This document shows, in pieces, positions 48,845 through 56,782 of a stretch of 64,000 nucleotides of DNA; position 1 is the stretch's first letter; every line of letters starts with the position of its first letter. Under the pieces are notes generated by a model. That model was not told where the DNA came from, ran no database searches, and saw only the letters and a program-made list of their open reading frames with translations. This stretch comes from Opitutia bacterium UBA4506. Its GTDB lineage: Bacteria > Verrucomicrobiota > Verrucomicrobiia > Opitutales > Puniceicoccaceae. The translations under genes and the position numbers were made by a program. The stretch spans positions 104,220-168,219 of the forward strand of contig DGMY01000077.1 of the NCBI GenBank assembly GCA_002388665.1, written 5' to 3'.

Positions 48845-50455
48845 ATGGTTTTTGATAGCACACTTCTTCTTCTGGCGATCCTGATTCCCCTATTGGGGGG
48901 ATTCACGTTGCTGGGCTTCCGCAATCTCTCCTCGTCAGTAGTGAGGCTGGTCGCCCTAACCGGGTTCACCGTGCCGCTGCTGATTGCGGTCTGGCTCTAC
49001 TTCATGTTCGTCGGGGCCGATCAGGTCGATGGATACCGGTTCCTAACGGAACTCGATACCGGGCTGAGCTTTTTCGGGATCAACCTCACCTTGGGGCTCA
49101 ATGGGGTCTCTCTGCCGCTGTTCTTCCTCGCGGGGATCGTCGGTTTGGCGGCGGGAATCCATGCGCTCCATTCAGAGGCCGCCAATCGGCAACTCTACCT
49201 GAGTCTCCTCCTGATCATGCAGGCCGGTCTCATGGGGACCTTTGCCTCGATCGATATCTTCTTCTTCTACTTCTTCCACGAGTTGGCGTTGATCCCCACT
49301 TTTGTGATGATCGGTATCTGGGGTGGTTTCGGTCGCCGCTCCGCTGCGATTGAGATGACGATCTATCTGACGTTGGGAGCGATGCTTTCACTTCTCGGAT
49401 TGATCCTTCTCTATAACGCTTCGGGAGTGGATTCGTTCAACTTGATTGCGATCCGCGAGTATTTGCTCTCCCAGCCGTTGAGCGATACCCTGCAGAATAA
49501 TATTTTTGGTCTCCTTCTCTTCGGATTCGGGATTCTGGTTTCGCTCTTCCCCTTCCACAGCTGGGCCCCGCGCGGTTATGCCGCCGCTCCGACGGCAGCG
49601 GCGATGTTGCACGCGGGCGTCCTCAAGAAGTTTGGTCTCTACGGTTTGATTCAGATTGCCTACCCATTGCTACCGCAAGGGGCAGGACACTGGGGCCCTC
49701 TCTTGGTCTGGCTCGCTTTGGGGAATGTCGTTCTGATCGGCCTCATTACAATGGCACAGCGCGACCTAAAGCAGATGGTCGGTTACAGTTCGGTCATGCA
49801 CATGGGGTACTGTTTCCTCGGCCTGGTCACCTTCGATGCGATCGGGGTGGGCGGCGCAGTCATCCTTATGTTCGGCCACGGTCTTTCCGTCGCTTTGCTT
49901 CTGATGCTTTCGACTGCGGTTTTCCATCGCACCCAGACTTACGATATGAAGGAGATGGGAGGCTTGGCTTCCCGGACGCCAATTCTCGCCGGTATGTTTG
50001 TCGCCGCAACTTTTGCGAGCATCGGACTCCCCGGATTTGCCAATTTCTGGGGGGAGTTCGCGATCTTTGTCGCCCTGTGGCACTACAACCCATGGGTGAT
50101 GGCGATTGCTGCTACCGGTATTGTCATTTCCGCAATTTACGGATTACGCGCTGTAGCCTGGGTCTTCTTTGGCAAACCGTCGGAGGCTCTTGAGGAACAT
50201 TGGCGCGAGAACAAACCCTTTGAGTTGCGGCAGGGTGAGCGCCTAGCTGCCACTCTTTTGTTTTCCGGCCTGTTCGTGATCGGTTTCTTCCCACGAATCT
50301 TTTCTGACTACGTCGATATGGACCTAAAGCCTTACTTCTCGTCGGAGCCTCCCGCCTTGGTTCAGTCCGTGGACCCAGTGGAGATTCAATCCGAAGTTCT
50401 TGTCGCCGATGTGGCGACTGTTGAGTCAACCGTAAGCGGGGAGGGTGCCCGATGA
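48845..50455 (+). CDS. nuoM: NADH-quinone oxidoreductase subunit M
   Basis: 536 residues with about 14 helices. The core shows FFHELALIPTFVMIGIWGG (Glu), LFPFHSWAPRGYAAAPTAAAMLHAGVLKKFGLYGL (Lys, His) and MVGYSSVMHMGYCFLGL. It is the middle proton-pumping subunit. The C-terminal tail of some 45 residues is acidic and not conserved. The ATG of nuoN overlaps its stop by four bases (ATGA). Confidence 0.95.
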   Translation: MVFDSTLLLLAILIPLLGGFTLLGFRNLSSSVVRLVALTGFTVPLLIAVWLYFMFVGADQVDGYRFLTELDTGLSFFGINLTLGLNGVSLPLFFLAGIVGLAAGIHALHSEAANRQLYLSLLLIMQAGLMGTFASIDIFFFYFFHELALIPTFVMIGIWGGFGRRSAAIEMTIYLTLGAMLSLLGLILLYNASGVDSFNLIAIREYLLSQPLSDTLQNNIFGLLLFGFGILVSLFPFHSWAPRGYAAAPTAAAMLHAGVLKKFGLYGLIQIAYPLLPQGAGHWGPLLVWLALGNVVLIGLITMAQRDLKQMVGYSSVMHMGYCFLGLVTFDAIGVGGAVILMFGHGLSVALLLMLSTAVFHRTQTYDMKEMGGLASRTPILAGMFVAATFASIGLPGFANFWGEFAIFVALWHYNPWVMAIAATGIVISAIYGLRAVAWVFFGKPSEALEEHWRENKPFELRQGERLAATLLFSGLFVIGFFPRIFSDYVDMDLKPYFSSEPPALVQSVDPVEIQSEVLVADVATVESTVSGEGAR

Positions 50456-51972
50456 ATTTGGAAGTATTCAAACAAATTTCAGATACCAATCGGTGGGGGC
50501 TTCTCCTTCCGGAGATCTACTTGGTTGGACTGGCTCTGATTCTTCTCGTTTTCGAGATGCTGTTTCGCCGCCAGGATTTGCTTCTCATCGTCCGGGTAGC
50601 GATCTGGGGGCAGGTACTCCTGCTGGGCTTGATGGTCCTTCAGTATCTGGAGGGGTTTCCAACCGGTTCGGTTACTGCCTTCTCGGGTCTACTGACTCAG
50701 ACGCCAGCGACTGAGGTGATGAGGCTGTTCTTCGTCGCCGGTTCAATCCTCGTTAGCTTCCTCGCAACCACCTATCTGAGACGCCAGAACCTTCCACGTA
50801 CGGAGTTCTTTGCCATCACGATGTTGATCACGGTTGCGATGATGGTTCTGGTCCAGAGTTCGCAGTTCGTCCTTTTCTTTGTCGCCCTCGAGACCGTGAC
50901 GATTGGTTTCTACGTTCTCGTCGCTTATTGCCGCCAGAGTCCGTTTTCGCTCGAGGCCGGGTTGAAGTTTTTGATCCTGGGTGCCCTCAGTTCTGCTATC
51001 CTCCTTTTCGGGATCGTTTTCCTGTACGGTGTAGCGGGGAATCCCGCGTTGCCCGGTCATGTGGCCGATTCAATGAATTTTGCTGATTTGGCATCCTTCA
51101 TCGCAGCGAACCCAACCAACCCACTCGTACTAATCGGGACGTGTCTCGTCTTGGCCGGGGTCGCCTTCAAGGTTGGGGCAGTGCCGTTTCAGATTTGGAT
51201 TCCAGATGTATACCAAGGCGCACCGACTCCGGTCACAGCGTTTCTTGCGGTATCTTCCAAAGCTGCGGGTGTGTTTGTCCTTCTCACTTTAGTCCGTGGT
51301 CCATTTGCCTCGCTGCATTCCTTTCTCGTTCCCTTGCTGTCCACGGTCGCAGTCTTGACGATTCTCTTCGGCAATCTGACTGCACTTCCGCAGCGCAATG
51401 TGAAGCGTTTGATGGGCTTGTCTGGTATCGCTCATGCGGGCTACTTGCTCGTGGGTGTGGTCGCTTCGATGACGGTTGATTGGGCCGTCTATGCTGTAGT
51501 CTTCTACTTGATTACCTACCTCCTGGCTTCGTTCGGGGTCTTTGGGGTTATGATTCAAATGGCCGGTGATGATGATTCCGACCAAGAGGTCGATCATTAC
51601 GAGGATTTGGGGCAGCGGCATCCGTTTCTTGCTGGGGTCCTCACAGTGGGGCTCGGAAGTTTGGCTGGCATCCCTCCTCTCGGTGGCTTTATCGGGAAGC
51701 TCTTGATTTTTATCGCTGCTTTCCAAGCTGGGCTCTATGGCCTCTTGGCAGCGTCGATTATCGGGGTGGTTATTTCGATCTACTATTATTTCGGTTGGAT
51801 CCGGGAGGCGGTATTCCGTGTCTGGCGTAGTCCAGAGGGAAGCCCCGCACAAGAGGGTGCCAGCACGTTTACGGTATCCACTGTCGAGATCGTCACTTTG
51901 GGCGGCCTTTCTGCTCTGACGATTGGAATTGGAATCTTCCCTTCACTCGTCGACTGCCTGATGAGGCTGTGA
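50452..51972 (+). CDS. nuoN: NADH-quinone oxidoreductase subunit N
   Basis: 506 residues with about 14 helices, last gene of the complex I operon. The core has FFVALETVTIGFYVLVAY (Glu), FKVGAVPFQIWIPDVYQGAPTPVTAFLAVSSKAAGVF (Lys) and RLMGLSGIAHAGYLLVG. It is the proton-pumping subunit nearest to NuoH/J/K. A 103-bp gap separates it from mpl, which may start a new transcript. Confidence 0.95.
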   Translation: MNLEVFKQISDTNRWGLLLPEIYLVGLALILLVFEMLFRRQDLLLIVRVAIWGQVLLLGLMVLQYLEGFPTGSVTAFSGLLTQTPATEVMRLFFVAGSILVSFLATTYLRRQNLPRTEFFAITMLITVAMMVLVQSSQFVLFFVALETVTIGFYVLVAYCRQSPFSLEAGLKFLILGALSSAILLFGIVFLYGVAGNPALPGHVADSMNFADLASFIAANPTNPLVLIGTCLVLAGVAFKVGAVPFQIWIPDVYQGAPTPVTAFLAVSSKAAGVFVLLTLVRGPFASLHSFLVPLLSTVAVLTILFGNLTALPQRNVKRLMGLSGIAHAGYLLVGVVASMTVDWAVYAVVFYLITYLLASFGVFGVMIQMAGDDDSDQEVDHYEDLGQRHPFLAGVLTVGLGSLAGIPPLGGFIGKLLIFIAAFQAGLYGLLAASIIGVVISIYYYFGWIREAVFRVWRSPEGSPAQEGASTFTVSTVEIVTLGGLSALTIGIGIFPSLVDCLMRL

Positions 51973-52075
51973 GCAGATTTCGCTTCGGATACCTCATAGG
52001 AATCGATAGCTTTCGTAAGAATTGCCTAGGGCGTCTTGATCGATGCCCGGGCCTTCTTGCTTCTAAAGGAATAGG

Positions 52076-53506
52076 ATGAATTTACCTCCCAAGGTCTTTC
52101 TTATTGGAGTCGGGGGAACTGCTATGGGAAACCTCGCGGTTTGCCTGAAGAAAGCCGGAACTGAAGTGGGCGGGTCGGATAATACCCTTTACCCTCCGAT
52201 TTCCGACCTCCTCCGCGACAATGATATCGATGTGCGTCCGCCGGATGATCTTGAGATCATGGAGGCTTGGAGCGATTCGTTGTTTGTTGTCGGGAATGCA
52301 GTCTCCCGGGGGCATCCACAGGTCGAATGGTTGATGAGCCATTCCCGTGTCTCTCGCTGCTCCTTCCCTGAGTTTCTTGGGAACTATATGTTGCGGGAAT
52401 CTCGTAATCTCGTAGTGGCCGGTACTCATGGGAAATCAACCACCACCGCAGTTGCCGCTAGGTTGCTTTCGACAGGGGAGGACGCTCCCGGTTGGTTTGT
52501 AGGTGGTGTTCTGGCCGATAGTACCCCTGCGTTTCAGTGGGAGGTAGCTACACAGGTCTTTGCGATTGAGGGGGACGAATATGATTCGGCTTTTTTCGAC
52601 AAGCGGTCAAAATTCGTGCACTACCGCCCAAAGGTCCTGTTGTTGAACAATCTCGAATTCGATCACGCCGACATTTTTCGAGATACTCAAGATGTGCAGA
52701 GAACCTTTCGGCAGGTGATTTCACTGGTTCCGGCCGACGGTGCCATTGTCTACAATGGAGATGACCCGAGACTTTCGGAGCTATTACCCGTGCCCTGGAC
52801 CCAGTGTTACAGCTTCGGTTTTGGCAGTGACAACGACTTCATCCTCAAACGAAATGCGGTAGATGGTTTGACCCAGCTCGAGGTGTTCGAAGGGGATTCT
52901 GCGGAACCTTTGATCTCTGTCCAAACGCGCTTGATCGGCGAATTCAACGCGAGGAACGTCGCGGGCGCGGCCTTGGCCTGCCGGTTTCTGTGTCCCTCAA
53001 CCGATTTCCAGACGATTGATCTCGAGGATTTTCGAGGACTCAAGCGTCGGCAGGAAATACGGTATCAGGATGATTCAAACATTCTCGTGGAGGATTTTGG
53101 ACACCATCCGACGGCTCTCTCACTAGCCCTCCAGTCTCTGCGGGAATCCTTCCCAGGGTGGCGGATCCACGCGATGGTGGAGCCTCGTAGTAACACGATG
53201 CGAACGAACCGTCTTCAGTCTGAGTTGATTGAAGCTTTGTTGCAGGCGGACCAGGTGACCCTCGCTCCAATTCACCGGAAGGAGTCTATTCCGGTCAGCG
53301 AGCGCCTCGATACGGCAGCCATAATTGAGTCTCTCCGGCGAGAATCCGTCTCCTGCGTATTTTGTCTTACGGTTCCGGAAGTTCGGGATTCCTTCGAACG
53401 CAGTCTAGGGCAAGGTAAGACGCTTACAGTTGTTTTCTCCAATGGCGCTTTCGGCGGTTTGCTACCTGGATTCGATGACTATTTGAAGTCGGCGGCAGTG
53501 CGCTAA
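52076..53506 (+). CDS. mpl: UDP-N-acetylmuramate:L-Ala-gamma-D-Glu-meso-DAP ligase (Mpl)
   Basis: 476 residues of the Mur ligase family. The ATP loop is AGTHGKSTTTAV and the central signature FAIEGDEYDSAFFDKRSKFVHYRP is specific to Mpl, in contrast to MurC. Mpl rejoins recycled murein tripeptide to UDP-MurNAc, so the cell recycles its peptidoglycan. The start ATG 52076 has AAAGGAATAGG ahead. A rho-independent terminator follows directly (53509-53535), marking the end of the transcript. Confidence 0.95.
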   Translation: MNLPPKVFLIGVGGTAMGNLAVCLKKAGTEVGGSDNTLYPPISDLLRDNDIDVRPPDDLEIMEAWSDSLFVVGNAVSRGHPQVEWLMSHSRVSRCSFPEFLGNYMLRESRNLVVAGTHGKSTTTAVAARLLSTGEDAPGWFVGGVLADSTPAFQWEVATQVFAIEGDEYDSAFFDKRSKFVHYRPKVLLLNNLEFDHADIFRDTQDVQRTFRQVISLVPADGAIVYNGDDPRLSELLPVPWTQCYSFGFGSDNDFILKRNAVDGLTQLEVFEGDSAEPLISVQTRLIGEFNARNVAGAALACRFLCPSTDFQTIDLEDFRGLKRRQEIRYQDDSNILVEDFGHHPTALSLALQSLRESFPGWRIHAMVEPRSNTMRTNRLQSELIEALLQADQVTLAPIHRKESIPVSERLDTAAIIESLRRESVSCVFCLTVPEVRDSFERSLGQGKTLTVVFSNGAFGGLLPGFDDYLKSAAVR

Positions 53507-53508
53507 GA

Positions 53509-53535
53509 GGGGAAAGCCCTGCGACTTTCCTTTTT
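53509..53535 (+). terminator. Rho-independent terminator after mpl
   Basis: A six-base-pair stem GGAAAG (53511-53516) with CTTTCC (53525-53530) encloses an eight-base loop and is followed by TTTTT (53531-53535). It begins a few bases after the mpl stop, as expected for an intrinsic terminator. The stem is only half GC, so termination may be partial. Confidence 0.65.
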
Positions 53536-53646
53536 CCTGGTGAGGAAGAGGACGTTTCGAACATTCAAAATTCTCTTGTATCCATCCATGGAAGTTCATC
53601 TATTGGAACGGCTTGCTCCTGTACCGGGAGGTCTCGCACTCAATAT

Positions 53647-54108
53647 ATGCGCCGAATCAATCCGAATCACCAGAATCAGAGAAATGTCCTCCGAGTTGTC
53701 GGCCCCACGATTCTCGTTGTTGGGCTGGGCTTTATTGCCGTGGGGATGATCAGCTTCTTTTCCGCTTTCAGTGGCAATGGTCGCCCACAGTACTTCTGGT
53801 GCATGTTTGTGGGAATGCCACTTCTGTTTGTTGGCTTGGTCCTCTGCAAATTTGCCTTCATGGGTAAGGTGGCCCGCTATGCGGCGGGCGAGTTGGCCCC
53901 AGTGGGAAAGGATACCTTCAACTACATGGCGAGTGAAACGCAGGAAGGCTTTTCAAACCTTTCGCGGGCTGTCTATGAGGGAGTCCAGCAATCGAAAGGT
54001 GACTCCATTGCGGACCGCATCAGGAAGCTCGAGGGATTGAAGCAGTCCGGTTTGATCACGGAAGAGGATTTTGAGGAGCAGAAGGATCGGATTCTATCTG
54101 AGCTGTAG
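53647..54108 (+). CDS. Two-helix membrane protein with C-terminal SHOCT domain
   Basis: 153 residues. Two membrane helices lie at about residues 20-70 (ILVVGLGFIAVGMISFF and CMFVGMPLLFVGLVLCKFAFM). The C-terminus is a short SHOCT domain (IADRIRKLEGLKQSGLITEEDFEEQKDRIL), a small helical oligomerisation motif. The function is unknown. It stands alone between the mpl terminator and a bidirectional terminator shared with the Cys-rich gene. Confidence 0.72.
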   Translation: MRRINPNHQNQRNVLRVVGPTILVVGLGFIAVGMISFFSAFSGNGRPQYFWCMFVGMPLLFVGLVLCKFAFMGKVARYAAGELAPVGKDTFNYMASETQEGFSNLSRAVYEGVQQSKGDSIADRIRKLEGLKQSGLITEEDFEEQKDRILSEL

Positions 54109-54196
54109 GATTCCACCTTTGCCCAATTCAGGGGATCCTCCGATCGGGAGGCTTGTAGAGGAAGATCCCGCTGGGCGGTTGCTTTTCTCCAGACAC

Positions 54197-54238
54197 AAAA
54201 AAGGCCGGAGAGCTCGCAAGAGCCCGCCGACCTTTTTA
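54197..54238. terminator. Bidirectional intrinsic terminator
   Basis: AAAAAGGCCGG near 54197-54210 pairs with CCGCCGACCTTTTT near 54225-54237 with one mismatch. The A-run on one side and T-run on the other let the hairpin work on both strands. It lies between the convergent SHOCT gene (+) and the small Cys-rich gene (-), so it probably ends both transcripts. Confidence 0.75.
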
Positions 54239-54256
54239 TCAAATTCAAGAAGGGTG

Positions 54257-54466
54257 TTACGCCTTGTCTTTGCTCTCGTCCTTATCTTTCGAACCACCTT
54301 GGCATTTGCAGTTGGTGTCCGCCGAATCAATCGAAACAACTTCTGTGGATTCAGGAGATTTTTCGGTCTTTTTAGAACCTTCGCTCTTGCAGCAGGATCC
54401 TGCGTAGGAAGCGGCCGCGAATGCGGGAATTGCGAGTGCGATCAAAAGTGTTTTGTAGAGTTTCAT
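54257..54466 (-). CDS. Small secreted Cys-rich protein
   Basis: 69 residues from ATG 54466, with AGG eight bases ahead. The signal peptide MKLYKTLLIALAIPAFAAAS would be cut near YAG. The mature part of about 47 residues has two Cys pairs, CC near the start and C-x-C near the end (NCKCQGG), separated by a Ser/Glu/Thr-rich linker, and ends in a Lys/Asp-rich tail. No family is recognised. It could bind a metal or form disulfides in the periplasm. A good promoter is visible upstream (54500-54529). Confidence 0.65.
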   Translation of the reverse strand: MKLYKTLLIALAIPAFAAASYAGSCCKSEGSKKTEKSPESTEVVSIDSADTNCKCQGGSKDKDESKDKA

Positions 54467-54769
54467 AGAGATAACCTGTGTTTTAAGTTTCGAGTCGTAA
54501 GTGTACACCGAGAATCGAGAGATTTTCAAGCGAGTGCGCTGTATTTTTTCGTAAAAATAGGTCAGATCCAGACATTCGAAATCATTTGCTCTCAAGCAGG
54601 TACGATTCTGACGAACGACCTTTTCAAAAAGGTCGCGTAACTGCCGGAGCATTCGTCTGAAATGAACCTTGCACGCGATTGGGACCGGATCGACAGATCG
54701 AGCTTGAGAGGGTAGGCTGGCCCCGCCATTCTCAGCGGTTTCTTCAACTGGAATGAATCCTATCTATCA
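54467..54769. other. Regulatory gap between the Cys-rich gene and the Gre-like gene
   Basis: About 300 bp between divergent genes. It holds the minus-strand promoter at 54500-54529 and a perfect 9-bp inverted repeat at 54616-54635 (CGACCTTTT and AAAAGGTCG around CA). No further coding frame with family resemblance is seen. The inverted repeat may be an operator or a hairpin for either gene. Confidence 0.5.
54500..54529 (-). promoter_or_regulatory. Sigma70-like promoter of the Cys-rich gene
   Basis: On the minus strand TTGAAA (54524-54529) is followed by an 18-base spacer and TACACT (54500-54505). These match the vegetative consensus at five and four of six positions. The -10 lies 34 bases upstream of the ATG, giving a short leader. 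This is the only convincing promoter I can name for a small gene in this window. Confidence 0.5.
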
Positions 54770-55240
54770 ATGAATAAGCATCAGGTATTCGACGCACTTC
54801 GGCAGAAACTGGAAACGGAACTGAATACTGCTGTAGGGGCTTCAAAAGACGCGGCTGACTATGCGACGAATGAAGAGTCACGAGCGGAATCAAAGTACGA
54901 TACCCAGGGGCTTGAAGCTTCCTATCTCGCAGCGGGCCAGGCGTCGATCGCCAACACCCTGGTCGATGCCCTCAGTACGTTAAATAGTTTGGAGGATGAA
55001 ATGACCGCTCCGCGTGATCGTGTGATGCGAGGTGCGCTTTTCGAGTGTGATCTCGGGGGGATGAAGGAATGGTTTTACATGGCACCGGTCGGGGGTGGCG
55101 AGACGCTTGAGTTGGATGGAGTAGAGATTTCTATTCTGACCGCGAAATCCCCGTTGGGGCAATCGATCGCCGGTAAATCGACCTCGGCTTCTTTTAGACT
55201 GCCGAACGGGCTCGACGGGCGAATTGTTCAAGTTCTCTGA
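54770..55240 (+). CDS. GreA/GreB-like transcription factor
   Basis: 156 residues. The N-terminal half is a helical coiled coil with ATNEESRAESKYDTQGLEASYLAAGQA, a block characteristic of the GreA/GreB-like group. The C-terminal half reads like a Gre FKBP-type domain (ILTAKSPLGQSIAGKSTSASFRLPNG). True GreA/GreB bind the RNA polymerase secondary channel and rescue backtracked complexes. The short coil here and its acidic content leave open whether it cleaves RNA or acts in another way, as with Rnk or Gfh. It stands alone. Confidence 0.75.
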   Translation: MNKHQVFDALRQKLETELNTAVGASKDAADYATNEESRAESKYDTQGLEASYLAAGQASIANTLVDALSTLNSLEDEMTAPRDRVMRGALFECDLGGMKEWFYMAPVGGGETLELDGVEISILTAKSPLGQSIAGKSTSASFRLPNGLDGRIVQVL

Positions 55241-55383
55241 AGTTTTCGCAAAGCTGTCGAACTTCGTCGAATTGAGTGTCTCCAATGTCTGGGCCGAGTT
55301 GGTTTCGCGCCCAAAACCAGTCTGAATCAGCGGGGATGGACCTTCCGCATTCCTTCTCGACGATCTTCCGCTCCTAGCTCTCC

Positions 55384-56604
55384 ATGTCGTCTCGTACGAA
55401 ATTGTCTCTGGGTCGATATGACTTTGCTGCCTATCTGACCTTTTTCGCCTACGCGGCCGGTTCGGTTATTGTTCCGGTTAGTCTGGTAGAGCTTGCGAGG
55501 GGGTTAGACTTTGATCTGTCCCGCGGTGGTATGACAGCCGGCGGAGGCCTGCAATTGGGTCGAGCGGCGACAATGGTCGTGGCGATGCTGTTGGTCGGTT
55601 TCATCGCGGGGCGTTGGGGGACCCGACGGACCCTCGGAGTGTCAGTGCTGTTGATGAGCGTAGGGGTGGCGATGTGCGCGGTCTCACCGGTCTACGGAGT
55701 TCTTTTACTCGCCATGCTTTTTGCAGGGGTGGGAGAAGGGGTGATCGAGGGGCTTGCCACTCCGTTCGTTCAGAACCTGCATCCGAAAGAGCCGGGCCGA
55801 TACATCAATCTAACTCACGCCTTTTGGTCGGTCGGTATCCTGGCCACCGTCCTCGTGTCAGGTTGGTTTCTCTCCCTTGGATATTCTTGGCGCATTCTGA
55901 CTGGCGTGGTGGCCGGGATCGGGTCGGTAGCGGGCCTTCTCATACTTTGGCCCATGCCGGGTTCTCGCAAGTATCCCGAGAAGGGCACCCGCTTGAGCAT
56001 CGGAGAGGTCGGGTTCCGGATGAGAGCGATCGTGTGCACTCGTCGGTTCTGGGTGTTCTATGTGGCGATGTTTCTCGCCGGAGGCGGTGAGTTTTGCCTT
56101 ACCTTTTGGAGTGCGAGTCATATCCAACTTCATTTCGGGACGGGTCCGATGCACGGTGGTTTTGGGGTGGCCCTCTTCGCCTTGGCCATGGTGATCGGGC
56201 GGTTTGCGGCTGGTTATTTTGTGCCGCAGGAAAGATTGAGGAGCCTTATCCTTTTTGCTGCAACCGGTGGGGCGATTGTGACAGCTATCCTTCCTTGGGT
56301 GAATCAGATCGAGATCTTTTACCTGCTCCTCTTTCTCGCGGGTTTGGCGACAGCGCCGTTCTGGCCGAGCATCCAAAGCTATGCGACAGAGATGCTGCCG
56401 GGACTAGACAGTACTCTGCTCCTGATTCTCCTCTCTTGTGCAGGGGTGCCCGGTTGTGGGGTGCTCACTTACGTTATGGGGATGTGGGGAGACTTTTCCG
56501 GGAGCCTGGCTCCCGCTTTTGTCATCGTTCCAATTGCATACGGTTCGATCTGGATCCTCTTCGGTTTTATCGGAAAAGAGAAGGATCGCGCACCGGGGAA
56601 GTGA
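55384..56604 (+). CDS. MFS transporter
   Basis: 406 residues and about 12 helices, with the standard MFS two-half layout. The motif A-like loop after helix 2 is GFIAGRWGTRRTLG, and a similar loop in the second half follows GRFAAGYF. The closest general shape is the FucP/NarK-like or sugar-type MFS. Substrate cannot be read from the sequence. It converges on rnr, about 180 bp away, with no other gene in its transcript. Confidence 0.82.
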   Translation: MSSRTKLSLGRYDFAAYLTFFAYAAGSVIVPVSLVELARGLDFDLSRGGMTAGGGLQLGRAATMVVAMLLVGFIAGRWGTRRTLGVSVLLMSVGVAMCAVSPVYGVLLLAMLFAGVGEGVIEGLATPFVQNLHPKEPGRYINLTHAFWSVGILATVLVSGWFLSLGYSWRILTGVVAGIGSVAGLLILWPMPGSRKYPEKGTRLSIGEVGFRMRAIVCTRRFWVFYVAMFLAGGGEFCLTFWSASHIQLHFGTGPMHGGFGVALFALAMVIGRFAAGYFVPQERLRSLILFAATGGAIVTAILPWVNQIEIFYLLLFLAGLATAPFWPSIQSYATEMLPGLDSTLLLILLSCAGVPGCGVLTYVMGMWGDFSGSLAPAFVIVPIAYGSIWILFGFIGKEKDRAPGK

Positions 56605-56782
56605 TCCGCGCGAGAGTGCGGGTCGCTCAATTTTTTGCCCGGTCTTCGAGGCCGGAGCTCGAATATCGCTGAATCCAGCTGAGGCCGGGGCACTGCGCCC
56701 CGTTCCTCCGCCAGAAATCGTTCGAATGGTCGCTCGCTTGGCGGGCTGAGTCGCCCGATCGAACTCCGATGGAGTCGTTCGC

